A stretch of DNA of 64,000 bases from Mucilaginibacter lappiensis (GCF_900155965.1 NZ_FTMG01000014.1:121718-185717), one strand, 5' to 3'; positions 24,122-33,013 are shown, counted from the first letter of the stretch. Notes: a model not told the origin generated them from the sequence alone. A program made the numbers and translations.

Positions 24122-24568
24122 TTAATTATCCAATAATCGTCTGTGGTAATTGATCTGTCCCAAATGATATGACAAATGGGTAGCCAGGTGGGCCAAAAAG
24201 TATCCGATACTTACTTTACCACCGGTTACCTCCTGCGGATATTCTTCGGCCATTTGTTCATCGCTTAGTTGATCAAGTGTTGAAGCTATCACTTGGATTG
24301 TTTCATCTACGCTTTTCAAAAGGTCAGTTCTGGGCACGGGTCCGGATGAAAACTCCAGCGGTCTGTTTCTGATATAACCCGTTTTACCTAACTCTGTGCC
24401 AATATAGGTATTCAGGTTACCGATCAGGTGCAGGCAAAGGTTACCAGCCGTGTTAGTGATCTGCCTATCAACAAGCCAAATGTTTTGCTCACGTTGGTAC
24501 AGTTCCAGTTCTGTTTTAAGCTTTTCTAGATCGCGAAGAAATAATTTCTTTAGTATTGCTATTAACAT
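24122..24568 (-). CDS. DinB-like (DUF1572) protein
   Basis: A 148-residue predicted four-helix bundle. His residues in CLHLIGNLNTYIG, and LAHLATHLSYHLGQINYHRR near the end, are placed as the three metal-binding His of the DinB/YfiT superfamily. Such proteins include thiol-dependent transferases, but most have no proven reaction. A second, unrelated DinB-like gene lies at 46201-46719. Confidence 0.82.
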   Translation of the reverse strand: MLIAILKKLFLRDLEKLKTELELYQREQNIWLVDRQITNTAGNLCLHLIGNLNTYIGTELGKTGYIRNRPLEFSSGPVPRTDLLKSVDETIQVIASTLDQLSDEQMAEEYPQEVTGGKVSIGYFLAHLATHLSYHLGQINYHRRLLDN

Positions 24569-24616
24569 CGGTATTGGTTTATTACTGACGGCAAGATAAT
24601 CAATTATTCAAGCAAC

Positions 24617-24649
24617 AAAAAAGGGCGCCTGATTGGGGCGCCCTTTTTA
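24617..24649 (-). terminator. rho-independent terminator after zinc-ribbon gene
   Basis: AAAGGGCGCC (24620-24629) pairs with GGCGCCCTTT (24637-24646). Runs of A on the left and T on the right make it effective in both directions; it ends the minus-strand operon above. Confidence 0.85.
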
Positions 24650-24666
24650 ATATATATAAGTTAAAC

Positions 24667-25410
24667 TTATGCTTCTTCTGCTTCCAGAGCCATTTGCTCA
24701 TCAACAAGAATACGTCCGCAATGCTCGCAAACGATGATCTTTTTACGCTGACGAATATCAGACTGGCGTTGAGGCGGGATCTGGTTAAAGCAACCTGAAC
24801 ATGAATCGCGTTGAATAGTTACTACGGCTAAACCATTTTTTGCATTTTGACGTAAACGGTTATAGGCGGTTAATAAACGCTCTTCGATATTTCCGGTAGC
24901 TTTTTCGGCTTGTGAAACCAACTCTGTTTCTTCCTTTTCAGTTTCGGCAGTAATGGTACCTAACTCTTCTTTTTTAGCATCAAGATCGCTCTTGCGTGCA
25001 TCCAAATCAGCTAAGGCTTTTTCGTAGATCTGGGTTTTTGAAGTAATCTCGAAACCATACTCACGTATTTTTTTCTCGCTTACCTGAATATCTAATCCCT
25101 GTATCTCAATTTCTTTTGAAATGGCATCATACTCACGGTTGTTCTTAACTTCGTTAAGTTGCGTTTCGTATTTTTTGATATTGGCCTGAGCATCTTTGAT
25201 CAGGTTTTTGCGGGTTACAATCTCATCTTCTACATCATCCAACTCGGCTTTGATCTTTTGAATGCGGGTTTCAAGACCAGCAACATCATCTTCCAGATCG
25301 GCAACTTCCATTGGCAATTCACCTCTTACCTGGCGAATCCTATCAATTTTGGTGTGGATGGTTTGTAGTTCGTATAAAGCTTTAAGCTTTTGTTCTACGG
25401 TTTGTTCCAT
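24667..25410 (-). CDS. coiled-coil protein with C4-type zinc ribbon
   Basis: A 247-residue protein. Residues about 20-175 are heptad-rich coiled coil full of Glu, Lys and Leu. The C-terminus holds a zinc ribbon with two Cys pairs in DSCSGCFNQIPPQ and VCEHCGRIL. This is the layout of the zf-RING_7/CT398 family, a possible nucleic-acid or transcription-apparatus binder whose function is not settled. Its ATG overlaps the stop of the Nif3-like gene (TAATG), so the two are translationally coupled; this gene pair is common in bacteria. Confidence 0.88.
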   Translation of the reverse strand: MEQTVEQKLKALYELQTIHTKIDRIRQVRGELPMEVADLEDDVAGLETRIQKIKAELDDVEDEIVTRKNLIKDAQANIKKYETQLNEVKNNREYDAISKEIEIQGLDIQVSEKKIREYGFEITSKTQIYEKALADLDARKSDLDAKKEELGTITAETEKEETELVSQAEKATGNIEERLLTAYNRLRQNAKNGLAVVTIQRDSCSGCFNQIPPQRQSDIRQRKKIIVCEHCGRILVDEQMALEAEEA

Positions 25411-26507
25411 TAAATAAAATATTTGACGGGGTTTGTATTTACTTCTGTTAAACGGACGGCAAAGATAGGAAATTTTTTCCGTATTATTTCATACAATAAT
25501 TGCGCCGTAAATTGTTCACTCTCAAAGTGTCCGATATCCGCGATCACTATTTTTCCGTCGGCATCAAAAAACTCATGATACTTGTAATCTGCGGTGATAA
25601 AAACGTCGGCACCTGCCGATATGGCATGTTTTAATAAAAAGCCCCCGGCACCACCGCAAACAGCTACTCTTTTAACATGTTTACCAGCTAACGCCGTATG
25701 TCTGATCACGTGTGTGCGCATCTTATCCTTTACATGAAACAGGAATGATTCTTCGTTCTGCGGTATTTCCAACTCGCCGATCATACCCGCTCCCACTTGT
25801 TGATGTTGGTTAGTTAAAGCAAACAAATCATAAGCCACCTCTTCATAAGGATGGGCCAAAACCAGTGCCATCAGTATTTTACTCTCCAGGTTGGCTGGAT
25901 AAACGGTCTCGATTCTCACCTCATTTTCCAGGTGACGGGTTCCTGGCTCACCAACATAAGGATTTGTAGCCTCATTCCCCTTAAAGGAGCCCGTGCCCTC
26001 GGTATTAAAACTCGTTTCACTATAGTTACCAATGTTTCCTGCCCCTGCAGCAAATAAAGCATCACGTACAGCATCAGCATGACTACCGGGTACAAAAGTC
26101 ACCAGTTTTTTCAACAAATTATGTTTAGGCACTAATATCCGGCAGTTTTTCAGGCCCAGCGTATCGCAAATGCGTTGGTTTACGCCGCCCATAATATTAT
26201 CCAAGTTGGTATGTATAGCATAAATAGCGATACGGCAGCGAATGGCCTTCTCAACCACCCTTTCAACGTAAGTTTTACTGTTAAATTTTTTAAGTCCTTT
26301 AAAAACTATGGGATGATGCGATATAATCACCTGGCAACCTGTAGCAATAGCTTCATCAACCACCGCCTCGGTACAATCTAAAGATAACAGCGCCTGGGTA
26401 ATTTCCTGTTCGGGATTGCCCACAATAAGGCCGGCATTATCATAATCTTCCTGGTACACCAGTGGCGCCAGGCTTTCCAGGTATGCGGTAAGTACAGCTA
26501 ATTTCAT
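25410..26507 (-). CDS. Nif3-like dinuclear metal centre protein
   Basis: A 365-residue protein of the NIF3/YqfO type. Metal ligands are seen in SHHPIVFKGLKKF, AIHTNLDNIMGGVNQ and late in ADIGHFESEQF. Between the two Nif3 halves is an insert of about 100 residues (LVTFVPGSHADAVRDALFAA through LAHPYEEVAYDLF), the PII/CutA-like domain typical of the longer members. It is sometimes annotated as GTP cyclohydrolase type 1, but a reaction has not been firmly shown. ATG 26507 is used rather than a TTG two codons earlier. Confidence 0.9.
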   Translation of the reverse strand: MKLAVLTAYLESLAPLVYQEDYDNAGLIVGNPEQEITQALLSLDCTEAVVDEAIATGCQVIISHHPIVFKGLKKFNSKTYVERVVEKAIRCRIAIYAIHTNLDNIMGGVNQRICDTLGLKNCRILVPKHNLLKKLVTFVPGSHADAVRDALFAAGAGNIGNYSETSFNTEGTGSFKGNEATNPYVGEPGTRHLENEVRIETVYPANLESKILMALVLAHPYEEVAYDLFALTNQHQQVGAGMIGELEIPQNEESFLFHVKDKMRTHVIRHTALAGKHVKRVAVCGGAGGFLLKHAISAGADVFITADYKYHEFFDADGKIVIADIGHFESEQFTAQLLYEIIRKKFPIFAVRLTEVNTNPVKYFI

Positions 26508-26543
26508 GAGCAAATATGGATATAAAGCATTTACCGGGTATAT

Positions 26544-26906
26544 TTAATTACTCAAAATAGCCATCCGGTGGCTTTCATAAGCCATTTCTTTATTATACTT
26601 TAAAGTGAGCGATTTATTGTTCACCAAGTCAACAATTGTACCGATAATACAAAGCCCTCCGGTAAAAAAATAAAGAATCCCCATACCTATTTGCCCTAAA
26701 ACAAACCGTTGTATCCCCGCGAAGCCAACAAAACCCAGCAAGGTAAAAATGAGTATTTCGTTAGCGTTTTTACGCTTACTCCCGTAAACCATGTAAAAAT
26801 ATTTCTTTTGGCTTTCGCTAAGTTCCCCGGTGGCTTGCTGTAAGAAACCCATTTCTTCGGGGCCCATATCGGCAAAGTTCATATAAGGGTCCTGGTACAT
26901 ATTCAT
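26544..26906 (-). CDS. TM2 domain protein
   Basis: A 120-residue protein. A polar N-terminal half rich in Met, Gln and Glu is followed by the TM2 domain: two hydrophobic helices, ILIFTLLGFVGFAGIQRFVL and GMGILYFFTGGLCIIGTIVD, joined by a short turn with the conserved GxxRFVLG motif. The function of TM2 proteins is unknown. A second ATG two codons downstream is an alternative start. The 194 bp upstream contain nothing I recognise. Confidence 0.82.
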   Translation of the reverse strand: MNMYQDPYMNFADMGPEEMGFLQQATGELSESQKKYFYMVYGSKRKNANEILIFTLLGFVGFAGIQRFVLGQIGMGILYFFTGGLCIIGTIVDLVNNKSLTLKYNKEMAYESHRMAILSN

Positions 26907-27100
26907 ATTGTAAGGCTTGTGGTGAGTGCTTTTTCAAAAATAAATATTTTATGCTATAAACCTATAGGGGATGCAAGGTAATTTGTTTGCTACCCATGAA
27001 ACGGTACATTACAGAATTTATAATAACGCCTGCGTCACTTTTACCAGATAAAAAGCGTCTACATCATATTCACGGAATCTTAAAATAATGCACGATTAAT

Positions 27101-27772
27101 ATGAAAAGTAAAATATTCATAAGCACTACCATTTTAGTCTTTTTATTGGGGTCTACGAATGCCTTTTCTCAGCAACATGTCGTTAGTTATGATCTGTCGA
27201 AGTTACTTTCAGCACATCTGCTTAGCATTAGTAACCGGGAGGCAACAGTATTGCCCGGCCATGAAAAAAACGGCATTATGCTATCGGCCGAAGATGACGA
27301 CGGTGTAGCCTGGATCAACGGAATTACTTTTACCAATGGCATTATTGAACTGGATATCCGCGGGAAAAATGTGGACCAGCAAAGTTTTTTAGGCGTAGCT
27401 TTTCATTTGGTGAATGCCAAAACCCTTGATGCGGTGTATTTCCGTCCCTTTAATTTCCTATCGGCCGACTCGGTTCACAGGATACATATGGTTCAATACG
27501 TTTCTCACCCTCAGTATCCATGGTTTGTTTTGAGGGATAAATTTAACGCGCAATACGAAAAAGAGATCACCTCCCCACCAGATCCCAACCAATGGTTCCA
27601 TGTTCGGATAGAGGTACAATACCCGCAAATAACTGTTTTTATCAACGGCCGGAAAACGCCGTGCTTAAGTGTTAAACAGCTCAATGATCGTAAAAGCGGA
27701 AAACTTGGCTTATGGGTAGGCAACGGATCAGGTGGCGCATTTGCCAACCTGAAGGTTACTTTTTTAAAATAG
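27101..27772 (+). CDS. secreted jelly-roll (DUF1080/LamG-like) protein
   Basis: A 223-residue protein with signal peptide MKSKIFISTTILVFLLGSTNA, cut before FSQQ. The mature part is beta-rich: GVAWINGITFTNGIIELDIR, SFLGVAFHLVNAKTLDAVYF, WFHVRIEVQYPQITVFINGR and KSGKLGLWVGNGSGGAFANL. That is the strand pattern of concanavalin-like jelly rolls such as the 3-keto-disaccharide hydrolase (DUF1080) fold, suggesting carbohydrate binding. No catalytic residues can be assigned. It precedes the epimerase gene by 55 bases. Confidence 0.65.
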   Translation: MKSKIFISTTILVFLLGSTNAFSQQHVVSYDLSKLLSAHLLSISNREATVLPGHEKNGIMLSAEDDDGVAWINGITFTNGIIELDIRGKNVDQQSFLGVAFHLVNAKTLDAVYFRPFNFLSADSVHRIHMVQYVSHPQYPWFVLRDKFNAQYEKEITSPPDPNQWFHVRIEVQYPQITVFINGRKTPCLSVKQLNDRKSGKLGLWVGNGSGGAFANLKVTFLK

Positions 27773-27827
27773 ATAAAATTTTCTGTGAAGACGTAGGGGT
27801 AAATAATCACCCGGGTGTAATACCGGT

Positions 27828-28898
27828 ATGAAAGTATTAGTTACTGGAGCAACGGGCTTTATTGGCAGACAGTTAACCCTGGCTTTGGCTAACGCCGGCC
27901 ATGAGGTAAAAGCTTTATGCCGCAATACCGATCATCCTTACCTTATCAAACACCCGAACATTGAACCAGTTTTGGGCAATATCCTGTATAAACAAAGCCT
28001 GGCCAGGGCAATGGATAGCTGCGAACAGGTTTATCATACCGCCGCCATGGCCAAAATGTGGTGCCGCAACACCGACGATTACCATGAAACCAATGTTACC
28101 GGTACCCAAAATGTACTGGAGGTAGCGAAAACATGTAAGGTGCAGAAACTTGTATACACTTCCACCTGCGGGGTTTGGGGGCCAACCATCAAACACCCCA
28201 TGACCGAAACCGATCCGCGGATTACTGGTTTCCCCATTGCCTATGAGCGTACCAAATACCTGGCTGAACTGGAAGTACAGAGTTTTGTAAAACAAGGCTT
28301 GCCTGTAGTGATTGTGAACCCATCACGAGTGTATGGCGAAGGTCCCATCACAGATAGTAATACGGTTGGCAAAATGGTATCGGGTTATTTAAAAGGAAAG
28401 TGGCGTATTATTCCAGGTAATGGCGAACAGGTGGCTAATTACGCTTTTTTAGATGATGTGGTGGCCGGACATATCGCCGCTATGGATAAAGGAATTACCG
28501 GCGAGCGCTACATTTTAGGCGGTCATGACATCAGCTTTAATGACTTTTTCAAAACCTTGCAACAGGTATCGGGTAAGCAATTAAGCATGATCAGAATACC
28601 ACTAAAAGCTATTGAGATTTACAGCAGACTGGAATGGTTAAAAACCCGACTTACAGGCTTATCGCCGGTGTTTTTACCGGAGTTTGCTGAGCGCCTTAAG
28701 TATGATCAAAAATATTGCAGCAGTAAAGCTGTAACCCACCTAGGATATACAATAACTCCCTTTGTAGAGGGTCTGCAAAAAACGGTTAATTATTTAAAAG
28801 AATCTAAGAATAATGTTTTTGAGATCAAGGACAGGAGAAATGAGGACAACGAGAGTCTTTTGGGCGACCATAAAACCAATCAATTATGCAGCAACTAA
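27828..28898 (+). CDS. NAD-dependent epimerase/dehydratase family protein
   Basis: An extended short-chain dehydrogenase of 356 residues. The nucleotide-binding motif is VTGATGFIGRQLT at the N-terminus, the active site contains YTSTCGVWGPT and YERTKYLAE (Tyr-x3-Lys), and VNPSRVYGEGP follows. These are the marks of the 3-beta-HSD/dihydroflavonol-reductase-like group; the substrate is unknown. The last 30 residues are charged and not family-typical. Its end overlaps the next gene by 13 bases, so both likely act on the same pathway. Confidence 0.88.
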   Translation: MKVLVTGATGFIGRQLTLALANAGHEVKALCRNTDHPYLIKHPNIEPVLGNILYKQSLARAMDSCEQVYHTAAMAKMWCRNTDDYHETNVTGTQNVLEVAKTCKVQKLVYTSTCGVWGPTIKHPMTETDPRITGFPIAYERTKYLAELEVQSFVKQGLPVVIVNPSRVYGEGPITDSNTVGKMVSGYLKGKWRIIPGNGEQVANYAFLDDVVAGHIAAMDKGITGERYILGGHDISFNDFFKTLQQVSGKQLSMIRIPLKAIEIYSRLEWLKTRLTGLSPVFLPEFAERLKYDQKYCSSKAVTHLGYTITPFVEGLQKTVNYLKESKNNVFEIKDRRNEDNESLLGDHKTNQLCSN

Positions 28899-29677
28899 CC
28901 GCCATTGTAACCGGGGCCAGTGAGGGTCTTGGAAAATCATTCGCCATTGAACTAGCAGGCCGAAACATGAACCTGATGTTGGTGGCCTTACCCGCATCGG
29001 GATTACCTGAACTGGCATCCTTTATCCGTAAAAACTTCGCGGTAACAGTTTATCATTTGGAAATTGACCTAACACATACCGAAAGCTATACTGAAATTTT
29101 TGCATGGTTGAAGGAACAGCGCATCACGGCGCATCTACTTATCAACAATGCAGGGCTGGGCAATTGGTCGTGGTTTGAGGATAAAAATATCGCTTTTTAT
29201 AAAATGCAGATAGAACTGAATGTAATTACCCCAGTGCTACTTACCCGATTATTCCTGGCTCAGGCTGATGCATCCGTTACTTCTTATATTTTAAATGTGG
29301 GTAGTTTAGGAGGATTGTTCCTGGTACCTAAAAAACAGGTTTACGGCGCTACCAAATCATTTATCCGGTACTTTACCAAATGTTTGCAGCTGGAATTATA
29401 TGGCTCAAACGTAAAACTCAGCTTGCTGAGTCCCGGCGGCATCAATACCAAACCCGAGCTGCTGGTAATGAACAATACATTGAAAGGCATTTCTAAAGCT
29501 ACTATACTGGAACCCGAACAAGTAGCCAGAATAGCTATTGACGGATTGCTGAAAGGCAAAAAAGAGATCATTCCCGGCGCAGTTAACCGTTTCCTGGTTT
29601 TATTGAACAGTTTGTTACCGGCATATATAAAAGATAATATCATCAAACGAAGATTAAACACTATTTTAGTATCCTGA
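28886..29677 (+). CDS. short-chain dehydrogenase/reductase
   Basis: A classical SDR of 263 residues: TGASEGLGKSFAIELAGR is the NAD(P) site, LLINNAGLGNW the NNAG motif, LNVGSLGGLFLVPKKQVYGA followed by TKSF gives Ser, Tyr and Lys of the active site, and LLSPGGINT follows. It resembles the DltE/YqjQ-like reductases of ketoacyl or sugar substrates. It is translationally coupled to the epimerase gene. Substrate unknown. Confidence 0.88.
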   Translation: MQQLTAIVTGASEGLGKSFAIELAGRNMNLMLVALPASGLPELASFIRKNFAVTVYHLEIDLTHTESYTEIFAWLKEQRITAHLLINNAGLGNWSWFEDKNIAFYKMQIELNVITPVLLTRLFLAQADASVTSYILNVGSLGGLFLVPKKQVYGATKSFIRYFTKCLQLELYGSNVKLSLLSPGGINTKPELLVMNNTLKGISKATILEPEQVARIAIDGLLKGKKEIIPGAVNRFLVLLNSLLPAYIKDNIIKRRLNTILVS

Positions 29678-29684
29678 ATTGAAT

Positions 29685-29960
29685 ATGATCCTATCGTTAC
29701 CCATATACAGGCTTATCAAAAATTTGCGCAGCTACTTTAACCGCACCAGCAATACCTGTGAGGTAATTGACGATGAAATCATCATTGTTAATTCGGGCAG
29801 CCTGCGCGGGTTGATCCTGGAATTCCATTACAACTTCTGTCAGGTAAAGATTCGTGGACGGCTAAACCTCTGTATTGATATCACCCGTGACGTTTCCGTT
29901 GATGTACTCATGCGGATATTGGCAAGTCATAATATCATTTCGAGCCCCCCGGCCCCCTGA
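29685..29960 (+). CDS. small conserved-looking protein downstream of SDR
   Basis: A protein of about 91 residues (MILSLPIYRLIKNLRSYFNR...), beginning 7 bases after the SDR stop. It has a basic N-terminus and alternating hydrophobic strands (DDEIIIVNSGSLRGLILEFH), with no signal peptide. I do not recognise it. Codon use and position support a real third gene of the operon. Its last codons run into a C-rich stretch (AGCCCCCCGGCCCCCTGA) that looks like half of the C5-TGAA-G5 repeat found after glnS, so its true end may have been altered by repeat insertion. Confidence 0.5.
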   Translation: MILSLPIYRLIKNLRSYFNRTSNTCEVIDDEIIIVNSGSLRGLILEFHYNFCQVKIRGRLNLCIDITRDVSVDVLMRILASHNIISSPPAP

Positions 29961-29965
29961 AAAAA

Positions 29966-30081
29966 ATGTGCAGATGTGCGGATTTCAAATGTGCAGATGC
30001 TTTATAGTCCCTATAATCTATCATTTGCATATTTACACATCTGAAACGGCGAAGCCCTCAACGAAGTTAATCTGCACATCA
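29966..30081. repeat. CAGATGTG-type palindromic repeat upstream of glnS
   Basis: Repeated words TGTGCAGATG (twice), GGATTTCAAATGTGCAGATG and, in the other orientation, ACACATCTG and TCTGCACATC. A similar element stands before gltX at 47969-48057, sharing GATTTCAAATGTG exactly. Confidence 0.6.
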
Positions 30082-30091
30082 AAAAGTTTGT

Positions 30092-30099
30092 TACTTTTG
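30092..30099 (+). promoter_or_regulatory. -7 promoter box of glnS
   Basis: TACTTTTG matches TAnnTTTG and lies 20 bases before the glnS ATG, directly after the palindromic repeat. Confidence 0.4.
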
Positions 30100-30119
30100 T
30101 AACTATTGCTATTTTATTT

Positions 30120-31778
30120 ATGAGCGAAGAGAGATCACTGAACTTTTTAGAAGAAATTGTTGAAGAAGATATAGCTGCTGGCAAAAACGGCGGCAGGGTA
30201 TTAACCCGTTTTCCGCCCGAACCTAATGGATATTTACACATCGGGCACTCCAAATCCATTTGCTTGAACTTTGGACTGGCACAAAAATATAACGGCAAAA
30301 CCAATTTGCGTTTTGATGATACCAACCCTACTAAAGAAGAGACGGAGTATGTTGACAGCATCAAGGAGGATATCAAATGGCTGGGCTTTGAATGGGCCGA
30401 GGAGCTTTATGCTTCTGATTATTTTGATCAACTGTATGAGTTTGCTGTAACCCTGATCAAAAATGACCTGGCCTATATTGACGACAGTACTGCCGAGGAG
30501 ATAGCCAAACAAAAAGGTACGCCGACCGAACCCGGCACTCCTAACCAATACCGCAGCCGTTCCGTTGAAGAAAACCTACAGTTATTTGCCGATATGAAAG
30601 CCGGTAAATACCCTGACGGCGCCAAAGTACTGCGGGCAAAAGTCGACCTGGCATCGCCAAATATGCACCTACGCGATCCATTGATGTACCGCATTAAACA
30701 CGCCCACCATCACCGTACAGGCGACAAATGGTGTATCTATCCGATGTACGATTTCGCCCATGGCGAATCAGACGCGATTGAAAAGATCACCCATTCCGTT
30801 TGTACACTGGAGTTTGTGCCGCACCGTCCCTTATATGATTGGTTTATTGAAAAGCTTGATCTTTTCCCGTCAAAACAATACGAATTTGCGAGGTTAAACC
30901 TCAACTATACTGTAATGAGCAAGCGCAAGCTGCTGCAATTGGTAGAGGATAAACACGTAGAGGGCTGGGACGATCCGCGGATGCCTACCATTAGTGGTCT
31001 GCGTCGTCGTGGTTATACGCCTGCCAGTATCCGTGAGTTTTGCGAACGCATCGGCGTAGCCAAACGCGAAAACATGATCGATGTGGGTTTGCTGGAGTTC
31101 TGTATCCGCGAGGATCTGAACAAAACCGCCTGGCGCCGTATGGCTGTACTTGACCCGATCAAGTGCATCCTGACCAACTACCCGGAAAGTGAAACCGAAA
31201 TTATGCACGGCGAAAACAACCCAGAGGTTGAAGGTGGCGATGGCAGTCGTGAATTTCCCTTTAGCCGCGAACTGTGGATAGAGCGTGAAGACTTTATGGA
31301 AGAGCCGCCAAAGAAATTTTTCCGTTTGGGGGTAGGCCTGATGGTGCGTTTAAAAAATGCCTACATCATCCGCTGTGACAGCTTTGTAAAAGATGCTGAT
31401 GGCAACGTAACCGAGATTCACTGTACTTACCTGCCTGAGTCAAAATCGGGTAATGATACCAGCGGTATCAACGTAAAAGGCACTATACATTGGGTAAGTG
31501 TACCGCATGCCAAAACTGCCGAGGTGAGGCTTTATGATCGTCTGTTCCAGGTAGAAGATCCATCCAACGAAGATGGCGACTTTAAAGATTACCTAAACCC
31601 GAACAGCCTGCAAATTCTGCCAAAGGCCTATATCGAACCTGATCTGGCCAACGCCACACCAGGCAAAGCCATACAGTTTATGCGCAAAGGCTACTTTACC
31701 TTAGATAAATACTCCACTCCCGATCACCTGGTGTTTAACCGTACGGTGACTTTGAAGGATGGCTGGGTGAAGAAGTAA
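30120..31778 (+). CDS. glnS: glutamine--tRNA ligase
   Basis: Charges tRNA-Gln. The class I signature FPPEPNGYLHIGHSKSICLN (HIGH) is near residues 29-48 and the KMSKS equivalent is TVMSKRKLLQLV. TNLRFDDTNPTKEE and the C-terminal two-barrel anticodon domain (EREDFMEEPPKKFFRLGVG to FNRTVTLKDGW) are the eukaryote-like GlnRS type. The 552-residue length is normal. Presence of GlnRS means this bacterium can charge tRNA-Gln directly. Two hairpins follow the stop. Confidence 0.97.
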   Translation: MSEERSLNFLEEIVEEDIAAGKNGGRVLTRFPPEPNGYLHIGHSKSICLNFGLAQKYNGKTNLRFDDTNPTKEETEYVDSIKEDIKWLGFEWAEELYASDYFDQLYEFAVTLIKNDLAYIDDSTAEEIAKQKGTPTEPGTPNQYRSRSVEENLQLFADMKAGKYPDGAKVLRAKVDLASPNMHLRDPLMYRIKHAHHHRTGDKWCIYPMYDFAHGESDAIEKITHSVCTLEFVPHRPLYDWFIEKLDLFPSKQYEFARLNLNYTVMSKRKLLQLVEDKHVEGWDDPRMPTISGLRRRGYTPASIREFCERIGVAKRENMIDVGLLEFCIREDLNKTAWRRMAVLDPIKCILTNYPESETEIMHGENNPEVEGGDGSREFPFSRELWIEREDFMEEPPKKFFRLGVGLMVRLKNAYIIRCDSFVKDADGNVTEIHCTYLPESKSGNDTSGINVKGTIHWVSVPHAKTAEVRLYDRLFQVEDPSNEDGDFKDYLNPNSLQILPKAYIEPDLANATPGKAIQFMRKGYFTLDKYSTPDHLVFNRTVTLKDGWVKK

Positions 31779-31785
31779 CCCCCTG

Positions 31786-31806
31786 CCCCCTGAAGGGGGA
31801 GTTTTT
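31786..31806 (+). terminator. C5-TGAA-G5 hairpin terminator after glnS
   Basis: CCCCC, loop TGAA, GGGGG, then AGTTTTT. An inverted copy stands at 32172-32185, so it also belongs to a repeat family. Confidence 0.7.
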
Positions 31807-31820
31807 GATTAGCATATTTG

Positions 31821-31848
31821 GCCCGATTCTGATGAATCGGGCTTTTCT
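31821..31848 (+). terminator. second rho-independent terminator after glnS
   Basis: GCCCGATT (31821-31828) and AATCGGGC (31835-31842) form an 8-bp stem followed by TTTTCTT. Confidence 0.8.
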
Positions 31849-31893
31849 TATCTCTGGAGTAAGGGTATATGCCTATTAAGGTGTTCTATTTTT

Positions 31894-32151
31894 ATGAAAA
31901 AGTTAACGCTATCCATTCTACTGCTCGTATTCTTGATGAGCTGTAAAACCCAGCAAATATCCTTGGGGTTGTCTGAGCAGAAATTTACCAGAGAGCACCA
32001 TTATGCCACCCGGATGGAACTCTCTGTGTATAGAACCGTTTACCTGGATAATCAGACTACTGAATTTTATTATTTTAAAGACAGCAAGCTATACAAAATG
32101 GACCATGGATTTACACCCTATGGGGCCACAAAACCGCAGCCTACACGTTAA
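31894..32151 (+). CDS. small lipoprotein, unknown function
   Basis: An 85-residue protein with a lipoprotein signal: KKLTLSILLLVFLMSC, with Cys at the lipobox end. The mature part is short (KTQQISLGLSEQKFTREHHY, VYLDNQTTEFYYFKDSKLYK) and resembles the small lipid-anchored proteins of unknown function common in Bacteroidota. It is flanked on both sides by the C5-TGAA-G5 hairpin in opposite orientations and has no operon partner. Confidence 0.7.
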   Translation: MKKLTLSILLLVFLMSCKTQQISLGLSEQKFTREHHYATRMELSVYRTVYLDNQTTEFYYFKDSKLYKMDHGFTPYGATKPQPTR

Positions 32152-32171
32152 GATTCGTTATATAAAGAGTT

Positions 32172-32185
32172 CCCCCTTCAGGGGG
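32172..32185 (-). terminator. C5-TTCA-G5 hairpin terminator after amidase
   Basis: CCCCC TTCA GGGGG begins at the base next to the amidase stop codon on the minus strand and is followed by AACTCTTT on that strand. It is the inverted copy of the hairpin at 31786. Confidence 0.6.
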
Positions 32186-33013
32186 CTAATACTTTTTATA
32201 CACGTTATACAAGATGTTCAGATCGAATTGCGTCATGGTTGGGGTTTCGTCGGTTTGAACGAAGTGGCGTTTAAAGGCTACGACGGCGGCGGTCAGGTCG
32301 CGGGTATCATAGCCCATAAGCTTGAGCGCTGTGGCATAGTCGAAACTATCGGGTGGAAGTTCCAGCAAATAATCTCGCCAGTAGCCGAATCCTTTTTCGG
32401 CCAATAATTTCCAGGGAAAGAAAGGTCCCGGGTCGGGCTTGCGCAGCGGGGCAATATCCTGGTGACCAATAAAGTTACTTGTCGGAATGCCATAGGCCTT
32501 TTTGAGTTGCGTTAACAGCGCCAGCAAGCTTTTTACTTGGGTATCGTTAAAAGGCTCGTGCCCGTTATTGTCAATCTCGATGCCGATAGAACAACTGTTC
32601 ATGTCGCTGATACTGCCCCAGCGGCTAATGCCTGCGTGCCAGGCCCGCAAATAGTCGTTCAGCATGTGGTAAACTTTGCCATCCTTAGCCACCACATAAT
32701 GGGCACTCACCTGCGGTTTTACCAGGGTGAAAGTTTTAAGCGTTTGCTGTATCGAGTCCTGCGCGGTAAAGTGGATAATCACATAGTTGGGTTTACGCAG
32801 ATTAAAGTTCACCGTACCTACCCATTCACCGGGAATATTAGCACCTGCACTATCTACCAACATAGGCGGCTGCGTTTGCTCAATCACCCGCACCACCGAA
32901 TCGGTTTTGCTGGTATACACCTTGTTGGTTAGGGCATACGGCCCCTTCGGGGAGCAGGAACTCAAAGCCGCCAGTGCGACTATGGAGAATATGGCGTAAT
33001 GGTAGTTTTTCAT
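32186..33013 (-). CDS. N-acetylmuramoyl-L-alanine amidase, lipoprotein
   Basis: Cleaves the bond between muramic acid and the peptide stem. ATG 33013 gives a lipoprotein signal MKNYHYAIFSIVALAALSSC with the lipobox Cys at 20; an upstream ATG would add 22 residues before it. The Amidase_2 (AmpD-like) domain has YVIIHFTAQDSIQQTLKTF, HYVVAKDGKVYHML, AWHAG with a zinc His, SIGIEIDNNGH and FIGHQDIAPLRKPDPGPFF with the second zinc His and Asp. The C-terminal 70 residues resemble the extra domain of AmiD-type enzymes. It would act in the periplasm on recycled or septal peptidoglycan. Confidence 0.92.
   Translation of the reverse strand: MKNYHYAIFSIVALAALSSCSPKGPYALTNKVYTSKTDSVVRVIEQTQPPMLVDSAGANIPGEWVGTVNFNLRKPNYVIIHFTAQDSIQQTLKTFTLVKPQVSAHYVVAKDGKVYHMLNDYLRAWHAGISRWGSISDMNSCSIGIEIDNNGHEPFNDTQVKSLLALLTQLKKAYGIPTSNFIGHQDIAPLRKPDPGPFFPWKLLAEKGFGYWRDYLLELPPDSFDYATALKLMGYDTRDLTAAVVAFKRHFVQTDETPTMTQFDLNILYNVYKKY

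Noticed and set aside
32537..32932. 131-codon open frame antisense to the amidase
   Set aside because: The amidase on the other strand has all catalytic motifs; this frame has none.
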